A stretch of DNA of 64,000 nucleotides from Streptomyces zhihengii (GCF_016919245.1 NZ_JAFEJA010000001.1:6287501-6351500), one strand, 5' to 3'. Positions 9,024-18,265 are shown, counted from the stretch's first letter. Notes: generated from the letters alone by a model not told the origin. Translations and numbers: made by a program.

Positions 9024-9340
9024 TGGCCTTCGTCAAAGCCTGTGCGCTGAGCGAGCTGGAGGAGGACACCCCCCGCCGGGTGGAACTCGACGGCACGCCG
9101 GTGTCGCTGGTGCGCACCGAGGGCGAGGTGTTCGCGATCAACGACATCTGCTCGCACGCGAACGTCTCGCTGTCGGAGGGCGAGGTCGAGGACTGCGCCA
9201 TCGAGTGCTGGCTGCACGGCTCCAGCTTCGACCTCCGCACCGGCAAGCCGTCCGGGCTTCCCGCGACGCGCCCCGTCCCCGTATACCCCGTAAAGATCGA
9301 AGGGGACGATGTGCTCGTCTCCGTCACCCAGGAGTCCTGA
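9023..9340 (+). CDS. Rieske-type [2Fe-2S] ferredoxin of the suf operon
   Basis: This small 105-residue Rieske protein carries the ligand pattern CSH...CWLHG (C-x-H followed about 17 residues later by C-x2-H), which binds a [2Fe-2S] cluster with two cysteines and two histidines. Such genes are often annotated as the ferredoxin subunit of a ring-hydroxylating dioxygenase, but no oxygenase is nearby. Its position between sufD and sufC, with a one-base overlap with sufD and seven bases before sufC, points to a role in Fe-S assembly, perhaps electron delivery. That role is inferred from context. Confidence 0.93.
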   Translation: MAFVKACALSELEEDTPRRVELDGTPVSLVRTEGEVFAINDICSHANVSLSEGEVEDCAIECWLHGSSFDLRTGKPSGLPATRPVPVYPVKIEGDDVLVSVTQES

Positions 9341-9347
9341 GTCACCC

Positions 9348-10112
9348 ATGGCAACGCTTGAAATCCGCGACCTGCACGTCTCCGTCGAAGCCGACAACGG
9401 CTCCCGGGAGATCCTCAAGGGCGTCGACCTGACCGTGAAGCAGGGCGAGACCCACGCCATCATGGGCCCCAACGGCTCCGGCAAGTCGACCCTCGCCTAC
9501 TCCATCGCCGGCCACCCCAAGTACACGATCACCGGTGGCACCGTGACCCTGGACGGCGAGGACGTCCTGGAGATGTCCGTCGACGAGCGCGCCCGCGCCG
9601 GCATGTTCCTCGCGATGCAGTACCCGGTCGAGGTCCCCGGCGTCTCGGTCTCCAACTTCCTGCGCACCTCCGCCACCGCGATCCGCGGCGAGGCTCCCAA
9701 GCTGCGCACCTGGGTGAAGGAGGTCAAGGAGGCGATGGCGGAACTCCACATGGACCCGGCCTTCGCCGAGCGCAACGTCAACGAGGGCTTCTCCGGCGGT
9801 GAGAAGAAGCGCCACGAGATCCTCCAGATGGAGCTCCTCAAGCCGAAGATCGCGATCCTCGACGAGACGGACTCCGGCCTGGACGTCGACGCGCTGCGCG
9901 TCGTCTCCGAGGGCGTCAACCGGGTGCGCGCCACGGGCGAGGTCGGCACCCTGCTGATCACCCACTACACGCGCATCCTGCGCTACATCCAGCCCGACCA
10001 CGTGCACGTCTTCGCCGGCGGCCGGATCGTCGAGTCGGGCGGCCCCGAGCTCGCCGACAAGCTGGAGGCCGAGGGCTACGAGCAGTACACCAAGGGCGGC
10101 GTCGCTTCGTGA
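9348..10112 (+). CDS. sufC: Fe-S cluster assembly ATPase SufC
   Basis: SufC is the soluble ABC-type ATPase of the SufBCD scaffold; its ATP-driven dimerisation reshapes SufB and SufD. The 254-residue protein has Walker A GPNGSGKST, the SufC-specific FLAMQYPVEVPGV, the signature FSGGEKKR, Walker B IAILDETDSGLD (with the Asp-Ser replacement of the usual Pro-Thr) and LITHYTRIL. The ATG at 9348 begins MATLEIRDLHV. The 88 bases to sufS are GC-rich and contain no recognisable gene. Confidence 0.97.
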   Translation: MATLEIRDLHVSVEADNGSREILKGVDLTVKQGETHAIMGPNGSGKSTLAYSIAGHPKYTITGGTVTLDGEDVLEMSVDERARAGMFLAMQYPVEVPGVSVSNFLRTSATAIRGEAPKLRTWVKEVKEAMAELHMDPAFAERNVNEGFSGGEKKRHEILQMELLKPKIAILDETDSGLDVDALRVVSEGVNRVRATGEVGTLLITHYTRILRYIQPDHVHVFAGGRIVESGGPELADKLEAEGYEQYTKGGVAS

Positions 10113-10200
10113 GCGACACCCCCCGGGCCGCCGGCCCGCAGCCGGCCTCCGAGCCGCGGGTGAGCCCCGCGGGCGGAGAAGCGTACGAAAGGGGATGGGC

Positions 10201-11457
10201 GTGACACAGCTCCCCGGCCTCCTCGACACCGAGGCGATCCGCAAGGACTTCCCGGTCCTCGACCGGGTGATCCACGACGGCAAGAAGCTCGTCTACCTGG
10301 ACAACGCGGCCACCTCGCAGAAGCCGCGCCAGGTGCTCGACGCGCTGAGCGCCTACTACGAGCGCCACAACTCCAACGTCCACCGCGGTGTGCACGTGCT
10401 CGCCGAGGAGGCCACGGCGCTGTACGAGGGCGCCCGTGACAAGGTCGCGGCCTTCATCAACGCGCCGAGCCGCGACGAGGTGATCTTCACCAAGAACGCC
10501 TCGGAGTCGCTCAACCTGGTCGCCAACATGCTGGGCTGGGCCGACGAGCCCTACCGCGTGGACCGCGAGACCGAGATCGTCATCACGGAGATGGAGCACC
10601 ACTCCAACATCGTCCCGTGGCAGCTGCTGTCGCAGCGCACCGGCGCGAAGCTGAAGTGGTTCGGCCTCACCGACGACGGGCGGCTCGACCTGTCCGGCAT
10701 CGAGCAGGTCATCACGGAGAAGACGAAGATCGTCTCCTTCACGCTCGTCTCCAACATCATGGGCACCGTCAACCCGGTCGAGGCGATCGTCCGCCGCGCC
10801 CAGGACGTCGGCGCCCTGGTGCTCATCGACGCCTCGCAGGCCGCCCCGCACATGGTGCTGGACGTGCAGGCGCTCGGCGCCGACTTCGTGGCCTTCACCG
10901 GCCACAAGATGTGCGGCCCGACCGGCATCGGCGTGCTCTGGGGACGCCAGGAGCTGCTGGAGGACCTGCCTCCGTTCCTCGGCGGCGGCGAGATGATCGA
11001 GACCGTGTCGATGCACTCGTCGACGTACGCGCCGGCACCCCACAAGTTCGAGGCGGGCACGCCCCCGATCGCGCAGGCCGTCGGCCTCGGCGCGGCCGTG
11101 GACTACCTGAACTCGATCGGCATGGAGAACATCGCCCGGCACGAGCACGCCCTCACCGAGTACGCGGTGAAGCGGCTGCTGGAGGTCCCGGACCTGCGGA
11201 TCATCGGCCCGACGACGGCCGAGGACCGCGGCGCGGCGATCTCCTTCACGCTCGGCGACATCCACCCGCACGACGTGGGCCAGGTGCTGGACGAGCAGGG
11301 CATCGCCGTCCGCGTGGGACACCACTGCGCGCGGCCGGTCTGCCTGCGCTACGGAATTCCCGCGACCACGCGAGCGTCGTTCTATCTGTACTCCACGCCG
11401 GCAGAGGTCGATGCTCTGGTCGACGGCCTGGAGCACGTCCGTAACTTCTTCGGATGA
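10201..11457 (+). CDS. sufS: cysteine desulfurase SufS
   Basis: This PLP-dependent class II cysteine desulfurase takes sulfur from L-cysteine as a persulfide and passes it to SufU. The 418-residue product shows YLDNAATSQKPRQVLDA, NVHRGVHVLAEEAT, EMEHHSNIVPW, the PLP lysine in FTGHKMCGPTGIG and the catalytic cysteine in HHCARPVC. I prefer the GTG at 10201 because AAAGGGG lies six bases before it; an ATG at 10195 would sit directly on that ribosome-binding site. A 14-base gap leads to sufU. Confidence 0.96.
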   Translation: MTQLPGLLDTEAIRKDFPVLDRVIHDGKKLVYLDNAATSQKPRQVLDALSAYYERHNSNVHRGVHVLAEEATALYEGARDKVAAFINAPSRDEVIFTKNASESLNLVANMLGWADEPYRVDRETEIVITEMEHHSNIVPWQLLSQRTGAKLKWFGLTDDGRLDLSGIEQVITEKTKIVSFTLVSNIMGTVNPVEAIVRRAQDVGALVLIDASQAAPHMVLDVQALGADFVAFTGHKMCGPTGIGVLWGRQELLEDLPPFLGGGEMIETVSMHSSTYAPAPHKFEAGTPPIAQAVGLGAAVDYLNSIGMENIARHEHALTEYAVKRLLEVPDLRIIGPTTAEDRGAAISFTLGDIHPHDVGQVLDEQGIAVRVGHHCARPVCLRYGIPATTRASFYLYSTPAEVDALVDGLEHVRNFFG

Positions 11458-11471
11458 GGGGCTGACGACGC

Positions 11472-11942
11472 GTGAAGCTGGATTCGATGTACCAGGACGT
11501 CATCCTGGACCACTACAAGCACCCCCACGGGCGGGGCTTGCGGGACGGTGACGCCGAGGTGCACCACGTCAACCCGACGTGCGGCGACGAGATCACGCTC
11601 CGGGTGCGGTACGACGGCTCGCGCATCGCGGACGTGTCGTACGAGGGGCAGGGCTGCTCGATCAGCCAGGCCTCCGCCTCGGTCCTGAACGAACTGCTGG
11701 TGGGCAAGGAACTCGCCGAGGCGCAGAAGATCCAGGGCACCTTCCTGGAGCTGATGCAGTCCAAGGGGCAGATCGAGCCCGACGACGCCATGGAGGAGGT
11801 GCTGGAGGACGCGGTCGCGTTCGCCGGCGTCTCCAAGTACCCGGCCCGTGTGAAGTGCGCCCTGCTGAGCTGGATGGCCTGGAAGGACGCGACCGCACAG
11901 GCACTGGCCGGCGGCACCGACGCCGAGAGGAAGACGGCATGA
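11472..11942 (+). CDS. sufU: SufU zinc-dependent sulfurtransferase
   Basis: SufU accepts persulfide sulfur from SufS and relays it to the SufBCD scaffold; it replaces SufE in actinobacteria and firmicutes. The 156-residue protein has the three zinc/transfer cysteines in NPTCGDE, EGQGCSISQAS and VKCALLSW, and the N-terminal LYKD-type segment appears as MYQDVILDHYKHP. It starts with GTG at 11472. Its stop overlaps the sufT ATG (ATGA). The 25-residue spacer between the first two cysteines includes the insertion typical of SufU rather than IscU. Confidence 0.95.
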   Translation: MKLDSMYQDVILDHYKHPHGRGLRDGDAEVHHVNPTCGDEITLRVRYDGSRIADVSYEGQGCSISQASASVLNELLVGKELAEAQKIQGTFLELMQSKGQIEPDDAMEEVLEDAVAFAGVSKYPARVKCALLSWMAWKDATAQALAGGTDAERKTA

Positions 11943-12277
11943 CCGAGAACGCCGGGGCGGCCCTGAAGCCGGCCTCCGAGGAAGAAGTCCGTGAGGCGCT
12001 GTACGACGTCGTCGACCCCGAGCTGGGCATCGACGTCGTCAACCTGGGCCTCATCTACGGCATCCACATCGACGACTCCAACGTCGCGACCCTGGACATG
12101 ACGCTGACGTCGGCGGCCTGCCCGCTGACCGACGTGATCGAGGACCAGGCGAAGGCCGCGACCGACGGCATCGTCAACGAGCTGAAGATCAACTGGGTCT
12201 GGATGCCGCCGTGGGGCCCGGACAAGATCACGGACGACGGACGCGAGCAGCTCCGCGCGCTCGGCTTCAACGTCTGA
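11939..12277 (+). CDS. sufT: SufT-like metal-sulfur cluster protein (DUF59/MIP18 family)
   Basis: This 112-residue DUF59 protein is the last gene of the suf operon. Family members help in Fe-S cluster maturation or transfer. It has the conserved VVDPELGIDVVNLGLIYGI block and the reactive-cysteine region TSAACPLTDVIEDQ, followed by a WMPPWGPDKI tail typical of the SufT/PaaD group. The start overlaps the sufU stop by four bases. A very stable hairpin begins 30 bases after the stop and should end the operon transcript. Confidence 0.93.
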   Translation: MTENAGAALKPASEEEVREALYDVVDPELGIDVVNLGLIYGIHIDDSNVATLDMTLTSAACPLTDVIEDQAKAATDGIVNELKINWVWMPPWGPDKITDDGREQLRALGFNV

Positions 12278-12307
12278 GCCGGTCCCGCACCGGACCCGGC
12301 AGCACCG

Positions 12308-12348
12308 AACGGCCATGCCCGTCAGGCACACTGACGGGCATGGCCGTT
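12308..12348 (+). terminator. perfect 17-bp hairpin ending the suf operon
   Basis: The arms 12308-12324 and 12332-12348 are exact inverse complements with a 7-base loop. It starts 30 bases past the sufT stop, so it is a likely intrinsic terminator although it lacks a U-tract, as is usual in Streptomyces. The 3' arm contains the ATG (12340-12342) of the next gene. Confidence 0.8.
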
Positions 12349-12705
12349 TCCCTTTACCAGATCGCGATCGACTGTCATGACGCCCCGGCGCTCGCCCGGT
12401 TCTGGACGCAGGTGCTGGACTGGAAGGTCCTCTACGAGGACTCCGCCGAGATCGTCATCGGCGCGGACGCCGCCGCGCTGCCCGGCATCTGCTTCCTCAC
12501 CGTCCCCGAGGACCGCACCGTCAAGAACCGCCTCCACCTCGACCTGAGCCCGGACGACCAGGCCGCCGAGGTCGCCCGCATCCTCGCCCTCGGTGCCACC
12601 CGTACCGATGTGGGCCAGGGCGAGGACGTGACCTGGGTGGTGCTCGCCGACCCGGAGGGCAACGAGTTCTGCGTGCTGCGGCCGAAGAAGACGCTGCTGG
12701 ACTGA
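12340..12705 (+). CDS. VOC-family glyoxalase/bleomycin-resistance-like protein
   Basis: This 121-residue single-domain vicinal-oxygen-chelate protein resembles the small Streptomyces glyoxalase-like group. It reads YQIAIDCHDAPALARFW at the N-terminus, has a metal-type HLDLSPDDQ in the middle and ends with the VLADPEGNEFCVL block. The substrate is unknown. The ATG at 12340 lies within the 3' arm of the terminator hairpin, with no Shine-Dalgarno sequence outside the stem, so initiation is either from a leaderless transcript starting inside the hairpin or is restrained by the structure. It converges on the PucR-type regulator. Confidence 0.88.
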   Translation: MAVSLYQIAIDCHDAPALARFWTQVLDWKVLYEDSAEIVIGADAAALPGICFLTVPEDRTVKNRLHLDLSPDDQAAEVARILALGATRTDVGQGEDVTWVVLADPEGNEFCVLRPKKTLLD

Positions 12706-12799
12706 GCCCTCGCGGCGCGGCGGGGGCGGGTGGCGCGGGCGCGAGCCCGGGCGGGTCGTCGCGTCCCGGTCGGGACGGCCCGCCCCGGGCCGTGAGGAC

Positions 12800-12838
12800 G
12801 GTCCGGGCGGCGGTCGCCCGGGCCCGCCGCCCCGGACC
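12800..12838. terminator. GC-rich hairpin between convergent genes
   Basis: GGTCCGGGCGGCGG (12800-12813) pairs with CCGCCGCCCCGGACC (12824-12838) with one bulged base. It lies between two converging genes and could terminate both. Confidence 0.65.
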
Positions 12839-12853
12839 GCGCCCGGGGTCGTG

Positions 12854-14113
12854 TCAGGCCGGGCCGTCGTGGGCGAAGATCGCGTCGTGGGCGCTGAGGG
12901 CGGCCCTGACGCGGACCACGTCGGAGCCCGAGGTGGCGTCCAGGCCGGTGGCGTCCGCGGCGCGGCGCAGCCGGTAGTCCACCGTGTTCGGGTGGATCCG
13001 CAGGTGCTCGGCGGTGCGCTGCCGGCTGAGCCCGCACTGGAGGAACGTCCGCAGCGTGCCCAGCAGTTCGGGCCGGTCGGCGAGCGGGCGGACCAGTTCG
13101 GCGAGCGCGTCGCGGGCCGGGCCCGGCCGCATGAGCTGGTACTCCAGCAGCACGTCCGAGAGCCGGTGGACGCCGGGGCCCCGGCCCGAGGCGATCGCCA
13201 CCGCGCGGATCTCGTGCACCAGCCCGGCCGCCGCGGCGACCTGCTCGGGCGCGGCGGCGGTCACACCCGCCACGATCTCCACCCCGGCGACCCGGCTCAT
13301 GTGGGAGACCACACCCGCCAGCCAGTTCCAGTCGTCCTCGGTCACCTTCTCGGCCGGGACGCGGCGGGGGACGAGCACGATCCCGCCGTCGGCGCCCAGC
13401 GCGGAGAGCACGGGCGCGCCGACATGGCGTTCCAGTTCGACGCGCAGGCGTCTGCGCTTGCGCTTGACGGCGATCAGCGGGCTCACCCCGTCGGCCCGCT
13501 CGTCCGGGTGGGGCCCGACGGAGAGGCCGAGCACCAGGTAGCAGGGCGGCAGGTCGAAGCCCCAGTGGGCGCTCCTGGTCCGCACGTCGTCGCCGTCGAG
13601 CAGCGCCGTCAGCACCGCCTGCCGGGCCGACTGCTCCTCGCTGGCCGCCGCCTGCCGCTCGGTGAAGTACCCGGCCACCACGGTGGCGGTCATCTGCTCC
13701 AGGAAGCGGAGCACCAGCAGCCCGGCCTCCTGCACGGCCGCCAGATCGTCCGGCCCGGCGTGGGGCGCCATCCGCTCCAGGCACTCCTGGGCGCCCACGT
13801 GGTACGCGCGGATCACCGACTCCACCGGCACGCCCTCCTCGGCCCGCTTCGCGGCCGACTGGCGGAGCACCTGCAACTGGGCGTCGTCCGGCAGCTCACC
13901 GGTGCGCAGCACGGTCGCGCAGCTCCGGATGGCCTGCTCGACGACCCGGCGGATGTCGTTGCGCAGTTCCTCGTCGGGGAGGGTGCCGTAGACCGGGACA
14001 TGGTCGACGAGCCGCTCCAGCACCGCCGAGGAGAGTTCGCGCAGGGAGCCGGCGAGCCGCTGGTGCAGAGGCACGCCGCCGTAGGCAGGCGGCACATAGC
14101 TGGCACTGTCCAC
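12854..14113 (-). CDS. PucR/CdaR-family transcriptional regulator
   Basis: The 419-residue protein has a helical N-terminal sensory region (roughly residues 10-165, with LRTGELPDDAQLQVLRQSAA and AYHVGAQECLERM), a GGDEF-like degenerate middle (about 170-290), and a C-terminal PucR-type helix-turn-helix. The last is clear in LGTLRTFLQCGLSRQRTAEH followed by LRIHPNTVDYRLRRA. Such proteins are transcriptional activators of metabolic genes or are implicated in development in Streptomyces; the target here is unknown. The KRKRRRLR stretch near residue 225 is unusually basic. It is monocistronic; the ATG lies 66 bases from the stop of the upstream membrane gene on the same strand. Confidence 0.88.
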   Translation of the reverse strand: MDSASYVPPAYGGVPLHQRLAGSLRELSSAVLERLVDHVPVYGTLPDEELRNDIRRVVEQAIRSCATVLRTGELPDDAQLQVLRQSAAKRAEEGVPVESVIRAYHVGAQECLERMAPHAGPDDLAAVQEAGLLVLRFLEQMTATVVAGYFTERQAAASEEQSARQAVLTALLDGDDVRTRSAHWGFDLPPCYLVLGLSVGPHPDERADGVSPLIAVKRKRRRLRVELERHVGAPVLSALGADGGIVLVPRRVPAEKVTEDDWNWLAGVVSHMSRVAGVEIVAGVTAAAPEQVAAAAGLVHEIRAVAIASGRGPGVHRLSDVLLEYQLMRPGPARDALAELVRPLADRPELLGTLRTFLQCGLSRQRTAEHLRIHPNTVDYRLRRAADATGLDATSGSDVVRVRAALSAHDAIFAHDGPA

Positions 14114-14179
14114 GGGGCGACCTCGACACCTCAGAACTTACTTGCGGGTAACCAAGGTCGCCGCAGGAGGCACGGAGTG

Positions 14180-15286
14180 TCAAGCATGAGCACCGGGCTC
14201 GGGGTGGTGCGCCGCCGGCACACCCGCGGCCTCGGCGAGGGCCGGCCCGAGATTCTCCTTGCGCATCCGCTGGTCGACGTAGAGCAGGGCGAGGACCAGC
14301 GGCGGGAAGACCGCCGTCACCGCCTGGCCGATGAAACCGCCGAGCAGCACGAAGGCGAACGTGACCACGGCGACCGTGATCGCCGTGCCGCTCCCGGACG
14401 AGCCGTCCGACAGCGAGGCGGGCCCCGCGGGGAGCAGGCTCAGCAACTGGAGCGGCAACTGGACGAGGTACGCGGTCGCCGCCGCCATCACGAAGGCCAG
14501 CAGCGAGACACCGAAGACCCGCCACCAGGCGCCGCGCACCAGCTCCGCCGAGCGGGACAGCGAGCGGACGACGCCCTGGCGCTCGAAGATCGCGACCGCG
14601 GGCGCCAGCGAGAACCGCACCCACAGCCAGACCGCCGGCGGGCCGGTGAGCAGCACGCCGAGCAGGCCGCCGAGGAAGATCCAGCCGAACCCGGGCGCGC
14701 CGTCGGACAGCAGCGAGATGAACGCGAAGATCATGCCGAAGAAGGTCACGGCCAGCAGTACCAGCGGGACGGCCGCGATCAGCCCGCAGAGCAGCAGGCT
14801 GCCCAGCACCGCCCACACCCTCGGCAGCACCCGCCGCCACAGCGTCCCGAACGAGCAGGGCCGACCGAGCACCGCGTCCTGGAGGACCGCCGGACAGGCC
14901 GCGTTGACCAGGGCCCCCGCCACCAGCATCACGACGACACCGGCGAGGTAGACGCCGCCGAAGGCGGAGAGCAGCGGCCACAGCTCGTCGGCGCCGGCGG
15001 ACTCCGGGGCATCGGCGATGTGCTCGATGTCGTGGGCGAACACCGCGTACGCCATGGCCAGCGCGGCGCCGAACAGTGCCACCGCCCCGCCGTAGGCCAC
15101 GGCGGTGAAGCCCAGCAGCTGCTTCCAGTGCCGCCCGAGCGTCGCGAACGCCCCGCCGAGGACGCCGCCGACGCCGAGCGGGGGAGCCAGCGGGATCACC
15201 CCCGGCTTCGGCGGCACGGGCGGCGGCGCCCACCCGCCGCTCCAGCCGGAGGAAGGGCCCGGAAAGGGCGGGTGGGCGTAGGTCAT
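14180..15286 (-). CDS. multi-pass membrane protein (glycerophosphoryl diester phosphodiesterase membrane-domain type)
   Basis: The 368-residue protein starts with a proline-rich cytoplasmic tail (PPFPGP...[13 protein letters not shown]) followed by about six long hydrophobic segments. The layout, with [19 protein letters not shown] before the first segment and [19 protein letters not shown] in the middle, is typical of Streptomyces proteins named after the membrane domain of glycerophosphoryl diester phosphodiesterase; there is no catalytic phosphodiesterase domain. The function is unknown. I chose the ATG at 15286 (MTYAHPP) because GGGGGA precedes it; an upstream ATG at 15328 is less well placed. 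Confidence 0.82.
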   Translation of the reverse strand: MTYAHPPFPGPSSGWSGGWAPPPVPPKPGVIPLAPPLGVGGVLGGAFATLGRHWKQLLGFTAVAYGGAVALFGAALAMAYAVFAHDIEHIADAPESAGADELWPLLSAFGGVYLAGVVVMLVAGALVNAACPAVLQDAVLGRPCSFGTLWRRVLPRVWAVLGSLLLCGLIAAVPLVLLAVTFFGMIFAFISLLSDGAPGFGWIFLGGLLGVLLTGPPAVWLWVRFSLAPAVAIFERQGVVRSLSRSAELVRGAWWRVFGVSLLAFVMAAATAYLVQLPLQLLSLLPAGPASLSDGSSGSGTAITVAVVTFAFVLLGGFIGQAVTAVFPPLVLALLYVDQRMRKENLGPALAEAAGVPAAHHPEPGAHA

Positions 15287-15753
15287 CTCTGGTTCCCCCG
15301 ATGCCGGACGACGGCGAACGGCGGTCACCGGGTCGGCGCCGCCGGACGAACAAGGTAGCGACCGCCGCGCGCCCGTCCGAACCCGCCCCCCGCCCCTTAC
15401 CTGCGGGGAAGCGCCGGGACGAACGCGCCGGGGCCGGCAGCTTGGGGCGCGATCCGCTGGGCGGGCGGGCGGTCAGCCGGTCGGGGCGGTCGAGCGGTTG
15501 GCCGGTCGAGCCGGTCGGGGCGACCCTGGTCTCTCCCCCGCAGGGGCCTGCCCGGCGGTCACCGCGCTCCCGGGCGCGGGCCCGGCCCACGCCTGCCGTC
15601 CCCGCGCCGCCTGCCGCCCCGCCCTCCCGGCCCCTCGCACCCCTCTTGCTCCTCGCGCCCCTCCGGCCCCGCGGCGTCCCGCCGCCGACGCGGCGCGACC
15701 GGGAGGTGAGACCGGTTGGCCCGGGTGCGGCCCCGGCGGTTAGGTTTCCTGTC
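15287..15753. other. 467-bp divergent intergenic region
   Basis: No gene is visible. The region separates the leftward membrane-protein gene from dapD. It is very GC-rich and has a 14-bp direct repeat (AGCCGGTCGGGGCG at 15475-15488 and 15509-15522). Confidence 0.5.
15716..15746 (+). promoter_or_regulatory. putative dapD promoter
   Basis: TTGGCC (15716-15721) and TAGGTT (15741-15746) are 19 bases apart. The start site would fall at or beside the dapD ATG at 15754. No Shine-Dalgarno sequence precedes that ATG, so a leaderless mRNA is plausible. Confidence 0.35.
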
Positions 15754-16755
15754 ATGACTGACTCGTCCGACAGCACCACCGCTCAGCGCACCACCGGCGC
15801 CGTGGCCGCCGGTCTCGCCACCCTCTCCGCCGAGGGCGTCGTCCTCGACACCTGGTACCCCGCTCCCGCGCTCGCCGCGGAGCCCGGCCCCGCCGGCACC
15901 GAGCGGCTGACGGCCGAGCAGGCCGTCGGGCTCCTCGGCGAAGGCGCCGCCAAGGCCGTCGGCCCGGACGCCCGCCGGGGCGTCGAGGTCGTCGCCGTCC
16001 GCACCGTCATCGCGTCCCTCGACGACAAGCCGCTCGACGCCCACGACGCGTACCTGCGTCTGCACCTGCTCTCGCACCGGCTGGTCAAGCCGCACGGGCA
16101 GAACCTCGACGGGCTGTTCGGCCTCCTCGCCAACGTCGCCTGGACCAGCCTCGGTCCGGTCGCCGTGGACACCCTGGAGACCGTGCGGCTCAACGCCCGC
16201 GCCGAGGGCCTGCACCTCCAGGTGACCTCCGTGGACAAGTTCCCCCGGATGACGGACTACGTCGCCCCCAAGGGCGTGCGCATCGCCGACGCCGACCGCG
16301 TCCGCCTCGGCGCGCACCTCGCCGAGGGCACCACCGTCATGCACGAGGGCTTCGTCAACTTCAACGCGGGCACCCTCGGCACCTCCATGGTCGAGGGGCG
16401 CATCTCCGCGGGCGTCGTCGTGGGCGACGGTTCGGACATCGGCGGCGGCGCGTCCACCATGGGCACGCTGTCCGGCGGCGGCAACGTCCGCATCGTGATC
16501 GGCGAGCGCTGCCTCGTCGGCGCGGAGGCGGGCGTCGGTATCGCCCTCGGCGACGAGTGCGTCGTCGAGGCCGGCCTCTACGTCACCGCCGGCACCCGGG
16601 TCACCATGCCCGACGGCCAGGTCGTCAAGGCCCGCGAGCTGTCCGGCGCGAGCAACATCCTCTTCCGCCGCAACTCCGTGACGGGCACGGTCGAGGCCCG
16701 CCCGAACAACGCGGTGTGGGGCGGCCTCAACGAGGTGCTGCACAGCCACAACTGA
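15754..16755 (+). CDS. dapD: 2,3,4,5-tetrahydropyridine-2,6-dicarboxylate N-succinyltransferase
   Basis: DapD transfers a succinyl group from succinyl-CoA to tetrahydrodipicolinate in the succinylase branch of lysine and diaminopimelate synthesis, supplying peptidoglycan precursors. The 333-residue product has an N-terminal helical domain with [20 protein letters not shown], and a left-handed beta-helix from about residue 170 marked by hexapeptide turns ([47 protein letters not shown]). It ends [19 protein letters not shown] as expected for the actinobacterial form. dapA lies 4 kb away on the other strand. Confidence 0.96.
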   Translation: MTDSSDSTTAQRTTGAVAAGLATLSAEGVVLDTWYPAPALAAEPGPAGTERLTAEQAVGLLGEGAAKAVGPDARRGVEVVAVRTVIASLDDKPLDAHDAYLRLHLLSHRLVKPHGQNLDGLFGLLANVAWTSLGPVAVDTLETVRLNARAEGLHLQVTSVDKFPRMTDYVAPKGVRIADADRVRLGAHLAEGTTVMHEGFVNFNAGTLGTSMVEGRISAGVVVGDGSDIGGGASTMGTLSGGGNVRIVIGERCLVGAEAGVGIALGDECVVEAGLYVTAGTRVTMPDGQVVKARELSGASNILFRRNSVTGTVEARPNNAVWGGLNEVLHSHN

Positions 16756-16846
16756 TCGCGGGCGGCCGTGCTCTGCGGCCGCCTCACCGATCAACGCCCT
16801 GACCTGCTGCCGAGCTGTCGGCAGCCGTCGACGTCGGGTCAACGCC

Positions 16847-16877
16847 GAGCGCCCTTCCACGGACCGGGAGGGCGCTC
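16847..16877 (+). terminator. hairpin downstream of dapD
   Basis: GAGCGCCCT (16847-16855) pairs with AGGGCGCTC (16869-16877). A further GTCGACG/CGTCGAC pair (16827-16833 and 16881-16887) could extend the structure. It lies about 90 bases past the dapD stop. Confidence 0.6.
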
Positions 16878-16940
16878 GTGCGTCGACGGAAGGGCACGTG
16901 ATCTCCGTACCCGAGCACGTGCCGCACCCCGGACCGGGGG

Positions 16941-17228
16941 TCAGTCCGTGCTCGGGGCCGTGAGGTCCACCCATATCCACGGCTCGCGGTGCCACGCACG
17001 CACTTCCCCTACGACGAGGTCGACCGTCACGCCCACAGGCGGCAACTCCCGGGCGAGTCGCGCCACTCCCGGTTCGCTGCTCCGGCGAATCATGTCCAGC
17101 GAGGCGCCCACGGGTTCGTAGCCGTCGAGTTCCGCCGTGAGGCCCCACGGCTGGTGACCGGTGATCACCGCTTGGACGGCTTCGCCCTGACGGAGTTCGC
17201 TGAGGGGACGTCTCGCCTTGTCTGCCAT
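16941..17228 (-). CDS. small S1-like (OB-fold) hypothetical protein
   Basis: The 95-residue soluble protein has the spacing of an S1 RNA-binding domain: LSELRQGEAVQAVITGHQPW, then GLTAELDGYEPVGASLDM, a charged middle, and PPVGVTVDLVVGEVRAWHRE ending in WIWVDL. The first strands (G-x-V-x-A-V-I) and the late VGVTVDLVV are the usual OB-fold positions. The basic aromatic residues seen in true S1 domains are only partly kept, so RNA binding is a guess. The ATG at 17228 follows GGAGGG by 11 bases. It converges on dapD. The next gene is divergent, 222 bases away. Confidence 0.7.
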   Translation of the reverse strand: MADKARRPLSELRQGEAVQAVITGHQPWGLTAELDGYEPVGASLDMIRRSSEPGVARLARELPPVGVTVDLVVGEVRAWHREPWIWVDLTAPSTD

Positions 17229-17450
17229 GACGGCATCATCCCTCCTCGACCCACCACCTTTCCCGGCTCCCACCCCGTCCACCAGCGCCCCCGACGTGAC
17301 CGGCGGGCGCGGGAGCGTTTCGTCCGCACGGCGGGGCCGTAGCCCTGTGTTCGCTGCCGGGCGGCCCCTTCCGGCGGCGCGCTGCGCGCATGCAGGCAGG
17401 GGAGAGACCTCACCGGGGTGGTGGCCGGCCGACGGAAGGCGTCTGCTTGG

Positions 17451-18206
17451 ATGCCGCAGGTGACGACGAATGCCTTCGCCGCCCGTGCGGACGACGCCGA
17501 TGGCGACCGACTGAAGGCCCTGCTGGAACGTGCGGCCACGGGCCGGGACGGTCAGGCGTGGAGCGACCTCTGGACGGAGCTGTACCACAACGGTTCTCTG
17601 GACGTGGCTCATCCGCTGGTGCTGCACACGCTGGCGGACATGGCGGAGGCGGACGAGGCCGACGTGGCGGCTCCGGCCCTCCATCTGGCAGGCGCCCTGC
17701 TCGTGCAGGCCGATCAGCGGTACGAGAACCGGAACCTGCGGCGCGAGTACGCCCCTGACGTCGCCCGGCTCCTGGGTGCCGCGAACCGGTGGCGGCAGCT
17801 CTCCACCGCCGGGAGCGACTACTGCCCTCTGATCGAGGCGGTCCTCAACCTGGAAGGAGACATCCTCTGGGCAGAGGCCCTGTTCGAGGGCATCCTCAGC
17901 GAGGAGTACGAGCTCGAGTGCCCCGACCCCGACGGGTGCGCTCCGGTCTGGGTGGTTCTCGGAGAGCGGGGCTTCTTCAGTACGGCGGAGGACTACGCCC
18001 TCTCCGACGACGAGATCGAGACCTTTCCGCTCCACCCCGCCGACCCCCGCGCGCTGGACGGGCTCGGCAGGCGTCTTCACGACCTCGCCCTGCGGGACGG
18101 ATACGACGACGTGGCGCTTGTCCTGCGCCATGTGTTCGGCGACGCGACCTGTCCCGTGTGCCGTCGGAGATTCTCCGTGGCCGGGCAGATCGCCGGCCTC
18201 GGCTGA
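17451..18206 (+). CDS. hypothetical protein with C-terminal CxxC
   Basis: The 251-residue acidic, cytoplasmic protein has no family I recognise. The N-terminal half is helical (LKALLERAATGRDGQAWSDL, then HPLVLHTLADMAEADEAD). The C-terminus carries LVLRHVFGDATCPVCRRRFS, whose CPVC could be one half of a zinc site, but no second cysteine pair follows. I used the ATG at 17451 (MPQVTTNAF); a GTG at 17418 would add 11 residues. It is followed, after 107 bases, by a small secreted protein gene on the same strand. Confidence 0.75.
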   Translation: MPQVTTNAFAARADDADGDRLKALLERAATGRDGQAWSDLWTELYHNGSLDVAHPLVLHTLADMAEADEADVAAPALHLAGALLVQADQRYENRNLRREYAPDVARLLGAANRWRQLSTAGSDYCPLIEAVLNLEGDILWAEALFEGILSEEYELECPDPDGCAPVWVVLGERGFFSTAEDYALSDDEIETFPLHPADPRALDGLGRRLHDLALRDGYDDVALVLRHVFGDATCPVCRRRFSVAGQIAGLG

Positions 18207-18265
18207 ACCCCCATCGTGTGACTCTGCGTAACCTCTGGCCCGTCTATCGGATAGTCAGGGCGACG

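Noticed and set aside
16941..17228. Toxin or antitoxin function for the small protein divergent from an unknown gene
   Set aside because: Its strand pattern fits an S1/OB fold and there is no overlapping or co-directional partner.
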